A DNA stretch of 64,000 bases from Mytilisepta virgata (taxonomy: Eukaryota > Mollusca > Bivalvia > Mytilida > Mytilidae), in the NCBI GenBank assembly GCA_028015205.1, contig CM051520.1, forward strand, positions 65,170,694-65,234,693, read 5' to 3'. Within the stretch, counting starts at the first letter, position 1. Each line of letters opens with the position of its first letter. The position numbers were made by a program, and so were the translations under genes. Below, one piece after another: positions 1 to 11,805 of the stretch. Below the pieces are notes generated by a model that was not told the origin of the DNA, ran no database searches, and saw nothing but the letters and a program-made list of their open reading frames with translations.

Positions 1-1299
1 TAGTGTCCCCCATTGCTGATATCATTGTTAACATTCATAAGAATTCCCGTAATTGTTTACATCACATAGAAAAAGTTTGACGTCACAATTAAAAAAGTAA
101 TTGTTCTAGAACGTCATCGAGGTCAAGTGGAGCCGAATCGTTGGGTCAAGTGGAGAGGATATTCTGTCAATACGTCTATAGCTTAATGGAAAAATTCAAA
201 TATTTTCATCATTTTTTGACCACATTTAACATTAATTTGAGGCTTTTTATTATACATGTTAAAATTCATGTGTTCATTGGAACCTAGTGACAATTGTTGT
301 TTTGAGAATGTCATATTTTTCATTATGTCTTTCCTTAATATTGATGAAGATTTACCACATAAGGAAAGTGGGGGAGACATATGTTTTATGTCTTTAGTCA
401 AAAACTAACTTTAATTTATTTTGTAAATTTTCTGTCATTGAATTATAAGAATTCTGCATATTATCACGTTCTTAAATTCGTAGTTCAGTGCAGCCATGAA
501 AATGTGTATTGTGAATCCTGAATAACAAATTAATTTCAATCATCATTGGATTCTCAAATTTCATTATAACATCTTAGTTAAGTGCCCTGTCTAAACAGGA
601 TATACCTTTGGCTAAACCATTTTACACTGTTTTAAACATTGAAGAGGAATTGTTAAATTTTACTTTCTTAACAAGTCAAAATTTTATTTTAACACAATGG
701 AATAAGGTGTTGTTTTAAATTTTCTTCTTTGAGTGTGAGTTATCAGATTTAAACAGTCTTTATTATAGAAAATTGTTTAATAGTTGACATTAGATATAAG
801 GAATGGAGTCATATTTCATCTTTGATATTTATATCACACTTTGCTGCAATTTGAAGACATAAGGCCATTGTTGATACTTGGGGTCCCTATCATTAGTGTC
901 CTGACTATACAGCAGAAAAAGGGTAGCTTTTTATTAAGTAAAAATATTTTGAGGATATTTTAATACTTATTAGAAAGTCAGGATAATTTGTCATATTGTT
1001 TTCATTTTTAAGAAAAAAATGTACAATTTTTTCAAATGAGTCTGAAGCATGGTTATTGTATAATAATTTAATTTTGTTTTGAATACTGCATTTTGATAGG
1101 TTGAACAGCATAGAGCAACATTCGTTATACTGTATAACCTGGTATAAATAATCCCCCACGTGTAAATTAAAATAGTCCCATGCCATTACTGATGCTTTAA
1201 TCGAGGAATCATTGTACTTCTGTTTGGAAATTAACTTGGGATAATATGGGAAATACATACAAACATCTTTTTGTCAGAAACCGTATGACAGATGGAAGT
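1..1299. other. Intergenic, nothing recognised
   Basis: AT-rich sequence with only short chance reading frames. The longest, a minus-strand frame at 905-1258, has no signal peptide, no domain and no splice context, so I do not call a gene here. Confidence 0.5.
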
Positions 1300-2231
1300 A
1301 ATGTTATGCCTCAGTGATCAGATAATGGTCCTTAACAAAATTATGTTTTTGGTGCCGATCCGAAATTCAACATGGCTGCCAGGGTCATTGCTGCAATCTG
1401 ATTGGCTGAAATTTCAAAAATCTTCTCTGAAACTACAAAAGCAATTGAATTGTTACATTGCAGGAATGATCCTTACATGGGCATCTACCAATTTTATGTT
1501 TTTTTCATCCCAATATGAAATCCAAGATGTCTGAAACTACAGAGCCAATTGGAACCAAACTTGGCAGAAATGGTCCTTAATTTCTCCTCTGTCAGAATTG
1601 TGTCAGATGACCCAGAATTGAACAAAGATAGCCGCCACAGCCAAACTTAGTTAAACAAAGGACCCTATTGGAAAATTCATTAAAATATATTCTTGTCTGA
1701 AACCAATTGGAACCAAACTTGGCAGAACTGGTCCTTATCTGGTCCTCTTTCAGAATTATGTCCGATGACCCGGAATGTCAACAAAGATGGCCGTCACAGC
1801 TGTAGGACCCTTTGGGAAAATTCATTAAAAAATCTTCTGATCTGAGACAATTGGCCAATTGGGACAAGACTTGACAGCAATGGTCACTAGATGGTCCCCT
1901 TTCATAATTGTGTCTGCTGACCTGGCCTGTCAATCAAGATGGCCACGAAAGCTGAACATAGTTTAACATAGGACACTATGGGAAAATTTAATTTGCAGTC
2001 ACCATACCTCAAACTTGTTCATTTGGAACTAAACTAATACCAACAATGGTCCTCCTTCAGAATTTGATAACCTTGAATTTTAACTAAGATGGCCACCACA
2101 CCCTAACTTTGTTTAAAATTAAACCTATGAGAAAACTGCCAAAATAACTGCTACACATAAATTATCAGTCCTGCTAAAGGTGGACATGTTAAATCCAGGT
2201 GAGCGAAACAGACTCTTGAGATCCTCTAGTT
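1300..2231 (+). repeat. Dispersed bivalve-type repeat, copy 1
   Basis: This block is built from degenerate subunits of about 190 bp that each carry phrases such as CCAATTGGAACCAAACTTGG, TGGTCCTT and CAAGATGGCC. It ends with GAGCGAAACAGACTCTTGAG followed by CTCTAGTTT. The same phrases and end recur at 19299-19869, 43323-43650 and 44921-45455, where the opposite end is AGCTCACCTG. The copies look non-coding. The left edge here is uncertain because the AGCTCACCTG end is missing. Confidence 0.75.
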
Positions 2232-2854
2232 TTCTTTTACAGGACGCACTTTAATTTTTTATTATTTCAGAATGTTAGTTAACAGGTAATTGAATATGTT
2301 AATGCCAGTTGATGTTATATTAAATGTTACATCTTTGTTTAGTTTTATAGGCTTTTTAAAACAACTGTTCACAAATATCAGTAAATATTATTTTCCTCGA
2401 AAACATATGTATGATGAAAGAAAAAACTCATTTAGACTGATAACTTCATACAGATATTATTTACAAAATGGATATTCTGAAATTTTCTGAGTATTTGTAA
2501 GTTCATGAAAAAAAATTAATTTTCTTGTCATTTTGACAATTGTCACATTTTTCATTCCACAGTTATGGGAACAGAATTTTCAAAATGTTTTGTCATTTTA
2601 TTATGAGTACAACTATTTAATGTCTCTAATATAATGGTATTGCTAAACATTCCAATGTTTTTAGAGATCAAATTTTGGCAAATTCCGTCCATGTAGTTAT
2701 ATTTTTTATTGTATTTATTTTGGAGTTAATAAAATATTACAGTAACTGTGTTTTCTTTTGTAATAATGTGCTATATTTCAGTTTTTATACGACCGTATAT
2801 TTGCCGACGCAATATGGTATGAGCTTGCAAGGCATTTATTTGTAACTTTTTCCA
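2232..2854. other. Intergenic, nothing recognised
   Basis: AT-rich spacer between two repeat blocks. The small plus-strand frame at 2290-2490 has no supporting features. Confidence 0.4.
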
Positions 2855-3340
2855 TTTCAGAGATAAAGGGGATTAAAAGGGCCAAAATTAGCCATTTTGC
2901 AGGACACCTAAAAACTTTATTTTTCATCCAATTTTAATGGGGACTTTTTCTTTTAGTTCATCTTAATGAGTGTTTTCAGTAGACTTGTATAAACATATTT
3001 CTTCTGTAATTTATGGTTTTTGAGATAAAGGGGTTAAAAGGGCCAAAAAACCAATGTGGCCTGCTCAGTAAATTTTTTAAATTTTTCATCCAATTCTTTT
3101 GAAGATTTATTCTTTTAATTCACCTTGAGGAGTGCTTTCATTAGTCAACATTTTTTCTATTTTTTATTGTTTCCGAGATATAAGGTGTCAAAGTTAACAA
3201 TTTTGGATAAAAATTTTATTTTCATCCCATCATGGAGATTTTTTCTTTTAATTCATCTTGATGAGTGCTTTCAATAATATGTCAACATACTTTTCCTTTC
3301 TTTTACAGTTTTGAGATAGGCGGTTAAGGGGACAAAAAAA
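2855..3340. repeat. Tandem repeat, about 170-bp unit, 3 units
   Basis: Three diverged head-to-tail units each contain a GAGATAAAGGGGTTAAAAGG-like phrase, a run similar to TTTTTCATCC, and a phrase like TTCATCTTGATGAGTGCTTT. A shorter relative flanks the dispersed repeat inside the large foldback element at about 19865-19960 (AATTCATCTTCTTGGGTGCT), so the unit is itself a dispersed family. Confidence 0.6.
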
Positions 3341-4737
3341 AGAAAGGTGGCGGGAATTCTTATTTTTTTGTGTTTTTCATCCGGTTTTTGTTATGGGTCC
3401 GATATTTATGTGTATTGTATATTATTTTGTGTAAAACCTTATTTGGTAAAGCTTAATAATATGTCCACATTAAGTTTAATTCTTTACTTGTTGACGTGTT
3501 GCAGTTGTATCATGCTGCGCTTAGCAAAGCCCTCTATTTTTTAATATCAAACAAATATAATTAACAATGATCAGGGGTTGAAATATTCCTCCACACTTAC
3601 TAGCCCAGGGATTCACGTTAATGAAACAACATCTAGGGTCATATTGTGACTTTGGAAACTAAACTGTCCCACAAAACAATCAACATGTATTAGCCTAATT
3701 AGGCCAAAACAATGAGCATAAAAAAGAGAAAAAACACAAATCATTCGCCTGGTCTTCTGTTGTTTATTTTTTTTGTCGCCAGTTTAACCATCAATGGTAT
3801 ATACTTTCCAAACTAATATAAATGTGCATATTTATGAATTCATGTCTGCTTTGTCTTTGTTTTATAAAAAAACCATTTAGACAGGCAAACACACACACAC
3901 CCTCACAGACAAACAAACAGAGGTAGATTAATGAATTATGTATGTAATTTACAAATATTTAGAAGTGAAATCAAGAAAAAATGAAAGTTCAGAAAAGAAT
4001 AGTTAACAAGAGACATATAAAACATAAAGAACAAGCGAAATCAGTTGAGAAGTAGCCCAGAAAACTAAAAACAAATGATGGTATCTATTTATTCCATGAT
4101 TTTACCAGCGTCAAATGGCATTTTGCCTGATGGCTCTGGCTGTGCAAACACCATGCGGGACGCACTGAAGACTTTCCATTATTATATGAGAACTTGATAT
4201 TTTGTAGAAAGACTTTTTCGACGAATTTCAAACAATTTCTGCTGAGAAAACTCCCGTTTCGCTTCTGAATTACTATTTACGCTTTTCTAAACGCGAACAT
4301 CTGGATAGAATCGTAAATTTTCCAGTTTCTAGCGCTCCGTGCTATAACGTCGATATGAAAAAGACCGATTGTCGTATGAGGGACGCCGAGAAAATAAATT
4401 TGGACTCATAAACTTCCAACCGTGAACATGAAAAGTTTTTAAAGATTAACAGATCAGTGGCAGATCTAGAGATTGAATGGTATCTAGTATCATATTCCGA
4501 CTCCGAATAATTTGAATTTTATATGCCGTCCAAAGAATGATCCTTGGTCCTCTCCAGGATCCACCCCATGGAATAAAAAAATCGGGCAGAAATAGAATCA
4601 TGTTCATGCCCAAAACATATCAGGAAAAAAAACAAAAAAGGAAGAATTTACTCGGAGTAGACATGTTCTGTCACATGATACATGTAACGTTACAATTTAA
4701 CTACTAATGGAAATACACGTGTTAAATTTGTTTGACA
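3341..4737. other. Intergenic, nothing recognised
   Basis: No convincing coding exon seen. The tract at 3891-3899 is a short CA run. The slightly more GC-balanced stretch at about 4100-4420 is not recognisable in any frame. Confidence 0.4.
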
Positions 4738-4837
4738 TTTACGAATAACATGGTGTTTGATATTACTCAATGTATGCGTATTATTACATTTATTATGCAA
4801 AGAGATGTATAAAAGACAAAAATTAGCAGATTTTTTC
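4738..4837 (+). promoter_or_regulatory. TATA promoter of secreted copy A
   Basis: A TATAAAAG box is at 4808-4815, with an octamer-like TTATGCAAA at 4793-4801 just upstream. A likely start of transcription is near A4838 (TCAGTTT). The same arrangement is found before copy C (TTATGCAAA 33309-33317, TATAAAAG 33334-33341), and the region further upstream is also related. Two independent copies sharing the layout is the main evidence. POU-factor binding to the octamer is inference. Confidence 0.75.
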
Positions 4838-4871
4838 AGTTTAGTTTTGAACTCTCTTCTAGTAACCTCGG
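4838..4871 (+). other. Non-coding first exon of copy A (5' UTR)
   Basis: A short leader with TTTTGAACTCTCTTC ends at a strong donor, G|GTAAGT (donor 4872). The intron runs 4872-5543 and ends TTGTAG, with exon 2 starting at 5544, five bases before the ATG. Copy C has the same leader phrase (TTTTGAACTCTCTTCCAGCA) and the same donor context, so the exon is supported by homology inside the window. Confidence 0.7.
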
Positions 4872-5548
4872 GTAAGTTGGATTAAATAGAAAGAACAAAC
4901 ATATTTTTTCGACTATATAAAGTGAATGTTTTTAATGAAAAAGTTTTGATTAAACCTTACACAATATTCCCTTCTGCTTTTTAGAGTTTTAAAAAATGAA
5001 TAATTGAACATATTTTCAAAAAAGCAAGCACAAAAATATTAAAAAAAAATTGTTTGCCAATAGTTATTTCAAACTTTTAATCGAATGAGTTTGAAGTGAA
5101 AATTAAATAGTCAAAAAGAGAGCAAGGATACATTTGCGCATTAATTTTTAAAATTTTGAAGTATGGATATTTTTGCATATGTTGCCAATCATCATATGCT
5201 GCCAATGGATAAAACTATAGAAAATGTTTTGGATTATTGTTCGCATTTCAACATTATAAACCTAGTGAACAACTGACGAGTCGTAAATAGACAAAATATG
5301 TGTATCGTGTGCATCAAAATGAGTTCTATTGAATATGTATTACATGTGTACTTGCATAATTCTACTATTGTAACCATGGTTATCTGAATAACAAACAGAA
5401 AGTTTGATCTACAGGACCTTTCAGAGTATATCAAAACAAAACGCTTTGTTAAAAATAATAATGATAATAATATGCGCAAATAATATTCAAAATATAGAAT
5501 AATATTCTTAATTTTAAACTAATAAAATTTAATCATATTGTAGGAAAA

Positions 5549-6274
5549 ATGATCAAAATAGTTCTCTTTGGACTTCTGGCTGTTGGTACCATGGCTCAGA
5601 TCCCTGGTCTCATGGGCAAATTTGATCTGACAAACCTTCCAGCGGGAGCTATGGACAAGATCAAAAACTTGAAGCCAAATGACATTAAGAAGGCTTTAGA
5701 AAATATTTCACCAGAAATGATGAAAATGGTGGAAGGCATGGGGATGACAAAGGAAAACATTCAGCAAGTCGTCAAAACTATGCCGGAAGATTTTGACGTG
5801 TCGGCCATGTTTGATAAATTGAGAGGAGAGAAAGAAGAAATAAAAAGTAAAGTTGGAGAAATACACGAAGTCATGCAAAAAGAGTCACTTGGTGAATTCA
5901 AAGAGAGAATGAACGAGATGGGAATTGATTTGAGCGAAGGGCCCGAGGGATTCAAAGCTCAGATTCTTCCAAAAGTAACGGAAATGATGGGGATAGAACT
6001 CAGAAACAATGGTTTTGATACGGAAAACATTGAGGATCTCCGCAGTTATCTTCACGCTGAGATCAGAATGATGATGGGAGTACATAGAGATACCAGTGAT
6101 GTACAAGTTAAAGAGATGCTTAAACAAAAAATTGGAGAAGAAATGAAAGAAACTGTTGATCAAGCAGATAAAGAAGGCGGGTTAATGAAGCAGCTACTTG
6201 ATAATCTGAAGAAAAAGGGAATTGACTTTGATAATTTAAAGGGGTCATTAGAAATTATTGGAGAAGAGATTTAG
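5549..6274 (+). CDS. Methionine-rich secreted protein, copy A (241 aa)
   Basis: The single coding exon gives 241 residues. An N-terminal signal peptide is clear: a hydrophobic run to about residue 16 (MIKIVLFGLLAVGTMA), with Gln at 17 as the likely mature start. The mature protein is charged, almost cysteine-free and unusually rich in Met and Lys/Glu, and is predicted by eye to be mostly amphipathic helix. Conserved blocks shared with copy C (34562-35362) include SEGPEGFK near residue 131, then ILPK.TEMMG and ELRNNG. The spacing of PEDFD and MGI/MGM motifs suggests an old internal repeat. The ATG follows a splice acceptor (TTGTAG|GAAAA) and the AATAAA at 6306 closes the gene. I do not recognise the family. 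Secretion is well supported by sequence, but function (shell, byssus, mucus or haemolymph) cannot be told. It is the first of three related copies, the middle one broken. Confidence 0.88.
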   Translation: MIKIVLFGLLAVGTMAQIPGLMGKFDLTNLPAGAMDKIKNLKPNDIKKALENISPEMMKMVEGMGMTKENIQQVVKTMPEDFDVSAMFDKLRGEKEEIKSKVGEIHEVMQKESLGEFKERMNEMGIDLSEGPEGFKAQILPKVTEMMGIELRNNGFDTENIEDLRSYLHAEIRMMMGVHRDTSDVQVKEMLKQKIGEEMKETVDQADKEGGLMKQLLDNLKKKGIDFDNLKGSLEIIGEEI

Positions 6275-6305
6275 TATTACACATTCGTTTTGTCCATTTT
6301 GTTAC

Positions 6306-6311
6306 AATAAA
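6306..6311 (+). promoter_or_regulatory. Poly(A) signal of copy A
   Basis: Canonical AATAAA 32 bases after the stop codon. It is followed by a T/G-rich stretch (GGGTTTTTGTTTATT), the usual downstream element. Confidence 0.7.
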
Positions 6312-6467
6312 TTTAACCTTGACAAACTTGGGTTTTTGTTTATTAATTTCTTGATACATAAATGTTTAAAAAATGCCGTCATTTAGAGCAATAGCATAAA
6401 ACCAAAAATTCGTGTTAGCGAATGTTTTTTCACCACTTAACACAGGGACTCTGGAACCTTATTTGAT

Positions 6468-6600
6468 AACGTAATACGCTCAAAACACAATGAAAATATG
6501 CTCTAAACACAATGAAGTCTTTTCATTGGGTTTAGAGCATATTTTAATTGTGTTTAGAGCATATTACGTAACGATAACGTAATATGCTCCAAGCCCAATG
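6468..6600. repeat. Palindromic repeat (hairpin) with extra half unit
   Basis: The phrase CGTAATACGCTCAAAACACA at the left pairs with TGTGTTTAGAGCATATTACG ending near 6571. Inner copies of ATGCTCTAAACACAATGAA pair with TTCATTGGGTTTAGAGCAT. After the hairpin, GATAACGTAATATGCTCCAA repeats the left end once more in direct orientation. This is typical of a small non-autonomous foldback/MITE with a duplicated end. Confidence 0.65.
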
Positions 6601-7249
6601 AAAACACTAGTGAAGCCAGTTTACTTGAGTAATAGCCCAAACTAAAGGTCAGAGGTTAAGAACGGTAGCCCAATATGAACATGCTTTATGATGTAAACTT
6701 CTTCTTAAGGAATGTAGATTCATGTGCAGAGAAAATCACAAGTAGAAATCAATGAATTGTAATACTGAACTTTGTTTACACTACACGACCAGCTCTGACA
6801 CTGAAATAGCCTTATACAGAAGCGCTGTGAGTAAATTGTTAAATGAAATAGGCCACTTGATTTTTGACATATACGTGCATATGATCCAAACCTCCCTCTT
6901 TACTGTACTTGTTTCAGTGTCAGGGATAACAAAGTAGCTAAAAATTCGCGGGGGGAATTCATTTTAGTAATGTGTGTTGCACTTGATACGATATAAAAAA
7001 AAATAGATTATCCTGACCAAAAGCTGCATACTGTTGAATCTTGGCTGGGTGTTAAATTACAGCTATCCTATAAGTTGCTAAATCCCAGGATTAAATACAT
7101 GTATCACTATTCTTTTGGGGTTTTTTAATTTGTGTTTTTTCATTTTCTTTTTTTTTAATATACCAATGTACACAAGAATTTCCTATCTTATCGCCTGATA
7201 TTAAACGTATATGCCATTCGTATTTTATTAATATATTATTATTAAATAA
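6601..7249. other. Intergenic, nothing recognised
   Basis: The small plus-strand frame at 6752-6937 shows no signal, domain or splice support. Confidence 0.4.
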
Positions 7250-7400
7250 AGGCATAGGATTCGACTTTCGCATATATTAAAACTAAGCCGCATACATTTA
7301 TCCCAAAGTCATTATTACAATATTTTATGATACGTTATTTAATTTAGCACACCTGACGTAATGATGTTATGCAAAAAAAAATATTCTATTTAAGATAGTA
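7250..7400 (+). promoter_or_regulatory. Degenerate promoter of broken copy B
   Basis: The stretch from TTTCGCATATATTA through CATTTATCCCAAAGTCATTA to TTATGCAAA (7367-7375) follows, in order, the region upstream of copy C (about 33180-33320: TTTTCGCACGCATTATT, CATTTATCCCCCCGAGTCAT, TTATGCAAA). The TATA box has decayed to TATTTAAG at about 7387-7394, and no TTTTGAACTCTCTTC leader is visible after it. This is therefore the remnant promoter of the copy whose coding start is at 9031. Confidence 0.55.
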
Positions 7401-9030
7401 GAAAAGTTATTTTAAGTAAAAATCATTAATACTAATATGCTGACATAGTTTCATTTTTGTAAATAAATGTAGTTAATTGTTGATTTTATACCCTTAAAAA
7501 ATTTTGAACCCAAAAATAGAATATATGGAAAAAATGACCGCCCCAAACAGTACGAGCATACTGGGTACCTCCCTACTTGGAATTCTATTGTCTTTCATTT
7601 TTCCCTCTGAATTTTTTATTGAGCATATAATTAAGGATAACTTATAAACAATAAATTGTTCAATCAGTTGTTGTCTTACCTATTTAACTTGAATCTAATG
7701 TGAAGGTCAATGTCAAAGGAAAAAAACTTTGCACTTATTCATTTGTTCTTTTAATTATACGTGTATGCATATTTTGATATTTGGAAATCCAAATATCCAT
7801 GCGCATTAAAAGGCCATATTAAGCATTATTTTAAGAACTTGGGACAATAGACGCCAGAGCACACTCTATATATACAACTTAGGATTCTTCCGATGTCCTC
7901 GAGAATCAATAATTATCAATAATTGTTTCACGACCTTCAATTATATTTTCTTCCGGAAAAAAAAATTGACGTTTGGTTTGCTTTTCTCAAACGAAGATAG
8001 ATGTAGTACATGTAGTTGTATGTCATGTCTCTTAATATTGCTACATTTTATATTTAATTCCTGATATAGCCTTTAATCTATACTGTATTTTTAAAGAGTA
8101 TTATAACACATACTTGTACATGAAGAAATACCTGTCTGAAAAAATAATGTTCAAGTCAGTGAAGCATACAACGCTTTGCACAATAATATGAATTTGACAG
8201 CTGCCGTAAAAATTAATATATGTAGAATTTCAACCGATCGGCATATTTTCCGGTTTTATATATTTATATATATGCTAACCGTGATCTGACGTCTCACAGG
8301 ATTAGCTAAGACAAGGTGAGGGACAACCGAAGGGCCATCCAACAGTCATACATCTAGAAACAATAAAAAACAGTGACGAGAAAGGACGAGAACAAACTTA
8401 TAACAGAAAAAAAAATACAATTTACAAAAAATCTCTTGAGTATTATGAACCCACCAAAAAAAAACTCAGATGGTCCGGATGAGTATAGACAGTTCCTGGC
8501 TTAAAGCATCCGCCGCGTATCCCATTCTTTGTGTCTGGTGTTTAAACGCCGCGGTAGAAGCCTGTTGGTAGATGTATTTTGTAAAAAGTAATTTTAGACA
8601 CTATCAATTAACTTTGTTTATTCTTCATAATTCTGAATTTCTGTTGTAAGTATAAATCGCGTTGCAAAAGGCATACTCTAACTTAATTCATTCATTTGTG
8701 TCGAAAAAACAGTCATACAAGAAAACATTTTCTCCAAAAACCAAAAAAAATTCTTCAATTTCGTAAAATGTCGTATTGTTTGGAAATTTATAACCTATTC
8801 CATAATAAGTAAAACTAATAGTTTGTTCGGATAGAAAATTCAAGCAAATCGTACACGAACAAAATCTTAATTGATTCAGGGCAGATCCAAGGGGTTTAAA
8901 CTTTTTCCATGAAAAAGAAATCGAAAATCTTATCATTATGATTTAAAAGAAGGCGTCCATTTGTAATCTGCCCCTGTGAAAACAAGATTTTTTTATTTAA
9001 TTGCAGTTTATAATGTATATTATAGGCAAT
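7401..9030. other. Spacer / former leader intron of copy B
   Basis: No real coding exon. A short palindrome (ATATTTGGAAATCCAAATAT) lies near 7775-7794. The last bases before 9031 (ATTATAGGCAAT) look like a splice acceptor in the position held by the acceptors of copies A and C, so part of this stretch was probably the 5' UTR intron. The minus-strand frame at 8688-8936 has no support. Confidence 0.4.
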
Positions 9031-9147
9031 ATGATCAAAGTAGTTCTCTCTGGACCTTTAGCCGTTCCTGAGATAGGCCAGGCCCAGGGTTTCATTACAG
9101 AATTCAGGGAATTTTATCAAAGCCGCCTATCTAAAGGAATATTCATG
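9031..9147 (+). pseudogene. 5' half of broken secreted copy B
   Basis: The reading frame opens MIKVVLSGPLAV, closely matching copies A and C, after a splice-acceptor-like ATTATAG. The signal peptide has lost its clean hydrophobic run (Pro and Glu substitutions). Alignment with copy C continues through a QGFITEF segment (copy C: IPGFMSRF) to the codons for KGIFM, equivalent to EGTMDM in copy C. There the frame runs into TAG created by the inserted MITE at 9148. The rest of the gene resumes at 27312, about 18.2 kb away. So this is one half of a single gene split by nested insertions, not an independent short gene. Confidence 0.8.
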
Positions 9148-9149
9148 TA

Positions 9150-9635
9150 GCTTTTCTACTTAAAAAAAAATGTAATTTTATTCCAGCGTAAATCGTCATA
9201 AGTTTTCTAAAAAAAAAGTTATCGTTACTCAAATGGTTACAAAATATTGCCAAATTCTTTGTATCTGTCATGTCTGTGATCAAAGTTTAAAGTTGCTATA
9301 AAAAACTGGTACAAGACTCACTAGACTGACATTGTCGTAGGCTCCTCTATAGTTACTTGAAAGTTAGATATTGGCCTGGAGTTAAGTCGCCTTGTCCATA
9401 AAAAAGTCAAATGTGCACAAAAAATCACAAAATTAGCAATTTTTGGGTAAATCAACGTGTCGACTTCGATGGACTCAATATATCTTCTTTAAATTTGAAA
9501 CATACTTTGGTAAGATAAGTATCTTTCATTGGTTAACTGCTAATCAATGCTAAACATATAGTTTCAACTCCTATTTTGTGTTTTAATTTAATGAAGTTTA
9601 CCCTTAACTTCATGAAAAACGTCAAGTAAAATGCG
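9150..9635. mobile_element. TA-flanked MITE, left copy (about 486 bp)
   Basis: The left end is TA|GCTTTTCTACTTAAAA. The other end, read from outside, is TA|CGCATTTTACTTGACG, an imperfect terminal inverted repeat. Almost the whole length matches, in reverse orientation, the element at 30294-30816 (shared phrases include GTTGAAACTATATGTTTAGC and GGCGACTTAACTCCAG in that copy). Both copies have TA at each border, as expected of Tc1/mariner-type MITEs. It has no coding capacity. It interrupts copy B between the codons at 9147 and 27312. Its right end was then hit by the foldback element, so the final TGCGTA occurs on both sides of that element. Confidence 0.75.
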
Positions 9636-9640
9636 TACAA
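9632..9640 (+). repeat. 9-bp target-site duplication, left copy
   Basis: TGCGTACAA directly precedes the terminal GATTGATTC of the foldback element. The same nine bases directly follow its other end at 27306-27314. They contain the last four bases of the MITE, its TA, and CAA of copy B. Confidence 0.85.
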
Positions 9641-10722
9641 GATTGATTCTATTTCTCACCGATTCTAGGTAGGTCATTAATATTCATAAAAAAATTAATG
9701 CACAAATCAATGTCGGAAAAAGAATGTTTTTTTCCGGATAATTTTAAGATACAAATATATATAATGATACTTATTTAGGGGTGTGGTGAGGGGAGGAACT
9801 CGGGGGGGGGGTTACACTTTAGGGATCGGGGGCCACTAGCTGGAATTTTGAAACCCATGCACCCTTTTCATATTTTGAATCTGAAAAATTAGATACTATA
9901 ATCTTATAATGTATTTTTTAATCCAAAAAGCATAATTTACGCTGAAAACTGTAGGATAGTATTGATATTTTATGTTTCTTTACAGCTGATCAAAGTTGGT
10001 TATTTAATCAAAATACACTTAAAATTATACATGTATGAATATATAAAGAAAATTAATATACTGTTAAAAAAAGGTTACGCATATAGGTAAACTTCCCTAA
10101 ACGTTTAATACAAACCTACACCATTTCAAAACCATATTACCAAGCCGTCCTTTAACCCATTTTCATGAAATAAAATCAGGTAAAAGAAAAGTAAATAAAG
10201 ATGGTTTGATTAATGTTGAATTTTCTACCTATTTTTTTTATTTTCTTGAAGAAAGAGGCCAGATTATTTATTTAATTTTTTCAAGGCCTTACAAAAACTG
10301 CTAGGCCTCCCCTCAGAATCAAATGGTCGTCCTCTTTGTATGCAATTTTCAAAGATATCTAGTACGTTATTCTTTATTCCTCTTATTCCAGACATTTTGT
10401 TAAAAGGGCTGGTAAAGGAAGACCCCGGAACTCACCACTTCAAAAGTATTTCCCTATATAGTCAAACAAAAATTTAATTTATGAAGATGGTAGGGTTACA
10501 AATACTAGTACACAGTGTACTGGTTAACTTGTTATGCACTATAAAGAGGCCCCCCCCAATTACACACAAACTCACTTAGAGTTATGATCATTTATAGACG
10601 TAATAATATTCAGAATCGAATGGTATTTATTTTTTGAATAAGTTTAACAACACGTATATTCTTTTTTTAATCTTTACACCCCCTCCAAAAAACGAATGCA
10701 AAAGTAAAATTATAAGACTTTT

Positions 10723-10821
<99 letters not shown>

Positions 10822-11805
10822 ACTATTGAATTCGGCATTAGTTTTAAAAGAAAGTTATATAGGAAAATAGTTTAGTGCGGACTCCCGGGTCGCAAATATC
10901 CTGCAGAAGAGCTAAGCTTGTTGTAAAAGATGAATTTGGGTCTCGGGTTTCTGGTTTCGGGTTCGTTAGCTTAAGGTGTGTACCAGAGGTGTCTGAATCG
11001 TCCTCAGGGCATGGTTGTCAGATACCAAATGCCCGATTGGGAAAATAGTGGGCCAACGTGTGAAAATTAAATTTTCATTTGTATCCCACCCATCTCCATA
11101 TTTCTCATCATCATTTCATATTCATTTTATAATTCTTTTCATGTTTGTAGTTCTTTTTTGCTTAATCGTAAAACACCAACTCACTCATAAATTAATTGTT
11201 AAATAGTAATTCAGTATGATATGAGCACTTCCAACATGGGTAAGCCCTCAATATTGTGCATTCCAAGCATGCTGAAAATTCCATTAGTCAATTAAGTTTA
11301 TGGTATGTAAAAATATTTTATTGGCGGTGTGCATTGTATTTATATACCAAACCATATATTTATTAGTTTCTAGTTCTTGCTTTTCTTTTTGGGAATGTTG
11401 AAGCAAGCTATAACATTTAATCCGAATTCACTGAGTTTTGAAGTAAATAACCAGTGCAAGTTTTGTTGTAAAGTATAGTTAAGTTCTATGTTATTTAAAG
11501 TGTTACTTGTTTGTGTATTTGAGCTGTGTAATCATAAATGTTTTTAAGTTTTATCCTTTTTTCTATGTTAAGATTCATCAACATTTCTTAGGGTTTTTTT
11601 CTAATCTCCGGAACAATTAAGATTTAATCATATTAAAATGGCTTTAATTCAAAAACATTAATCAAACACAGAACGAAACTAACCAACCTAATTAGTTAAA
11701 AACTAATAAATAACAATTTATTAAATATAAATACTGTAACAATAAAAATCATGTGATAAAAATCTAAATAAAAAAGATATTAATAACTTCATAAAAACGT
11801 TCAAC
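9641..11805 (+). repeat. Foldback left arm, unique part
   Basis: This is the reverse complement of 25217-27305 with very few differences. It includes a 63-codon frame at 11015-11206 whose translation is identical to the one at 25815-26006 on the other strand. The largest differences are the TA run (about 91 bases here, about 12 there) and a G run of 10 (9802-9811) against 19 C in the right arm. The open frame is short and lacks features, so I treat the arm as non-coding. Confidence 0.85.
10727..10817. repeat. (TA)n microsatellite
   Basis: An uninterrupted TA run of about 91 bases. The matching position in the right arm (about 26199-26210) has only about a dozen bases, so this tract has expanded or contracted since the arms were identical. 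Confidence 0.95.

Noticed and set aside
905..1258. 117-codon minus-strand frame
   Set aside because: No start context, signal, domain or homologue within the window.
10634..10870. 78-codon reading frame with a long Ile-Tyr run
   Set aside because: It is only the translation of the (TA)n microsatellite; the other arm lacks it.
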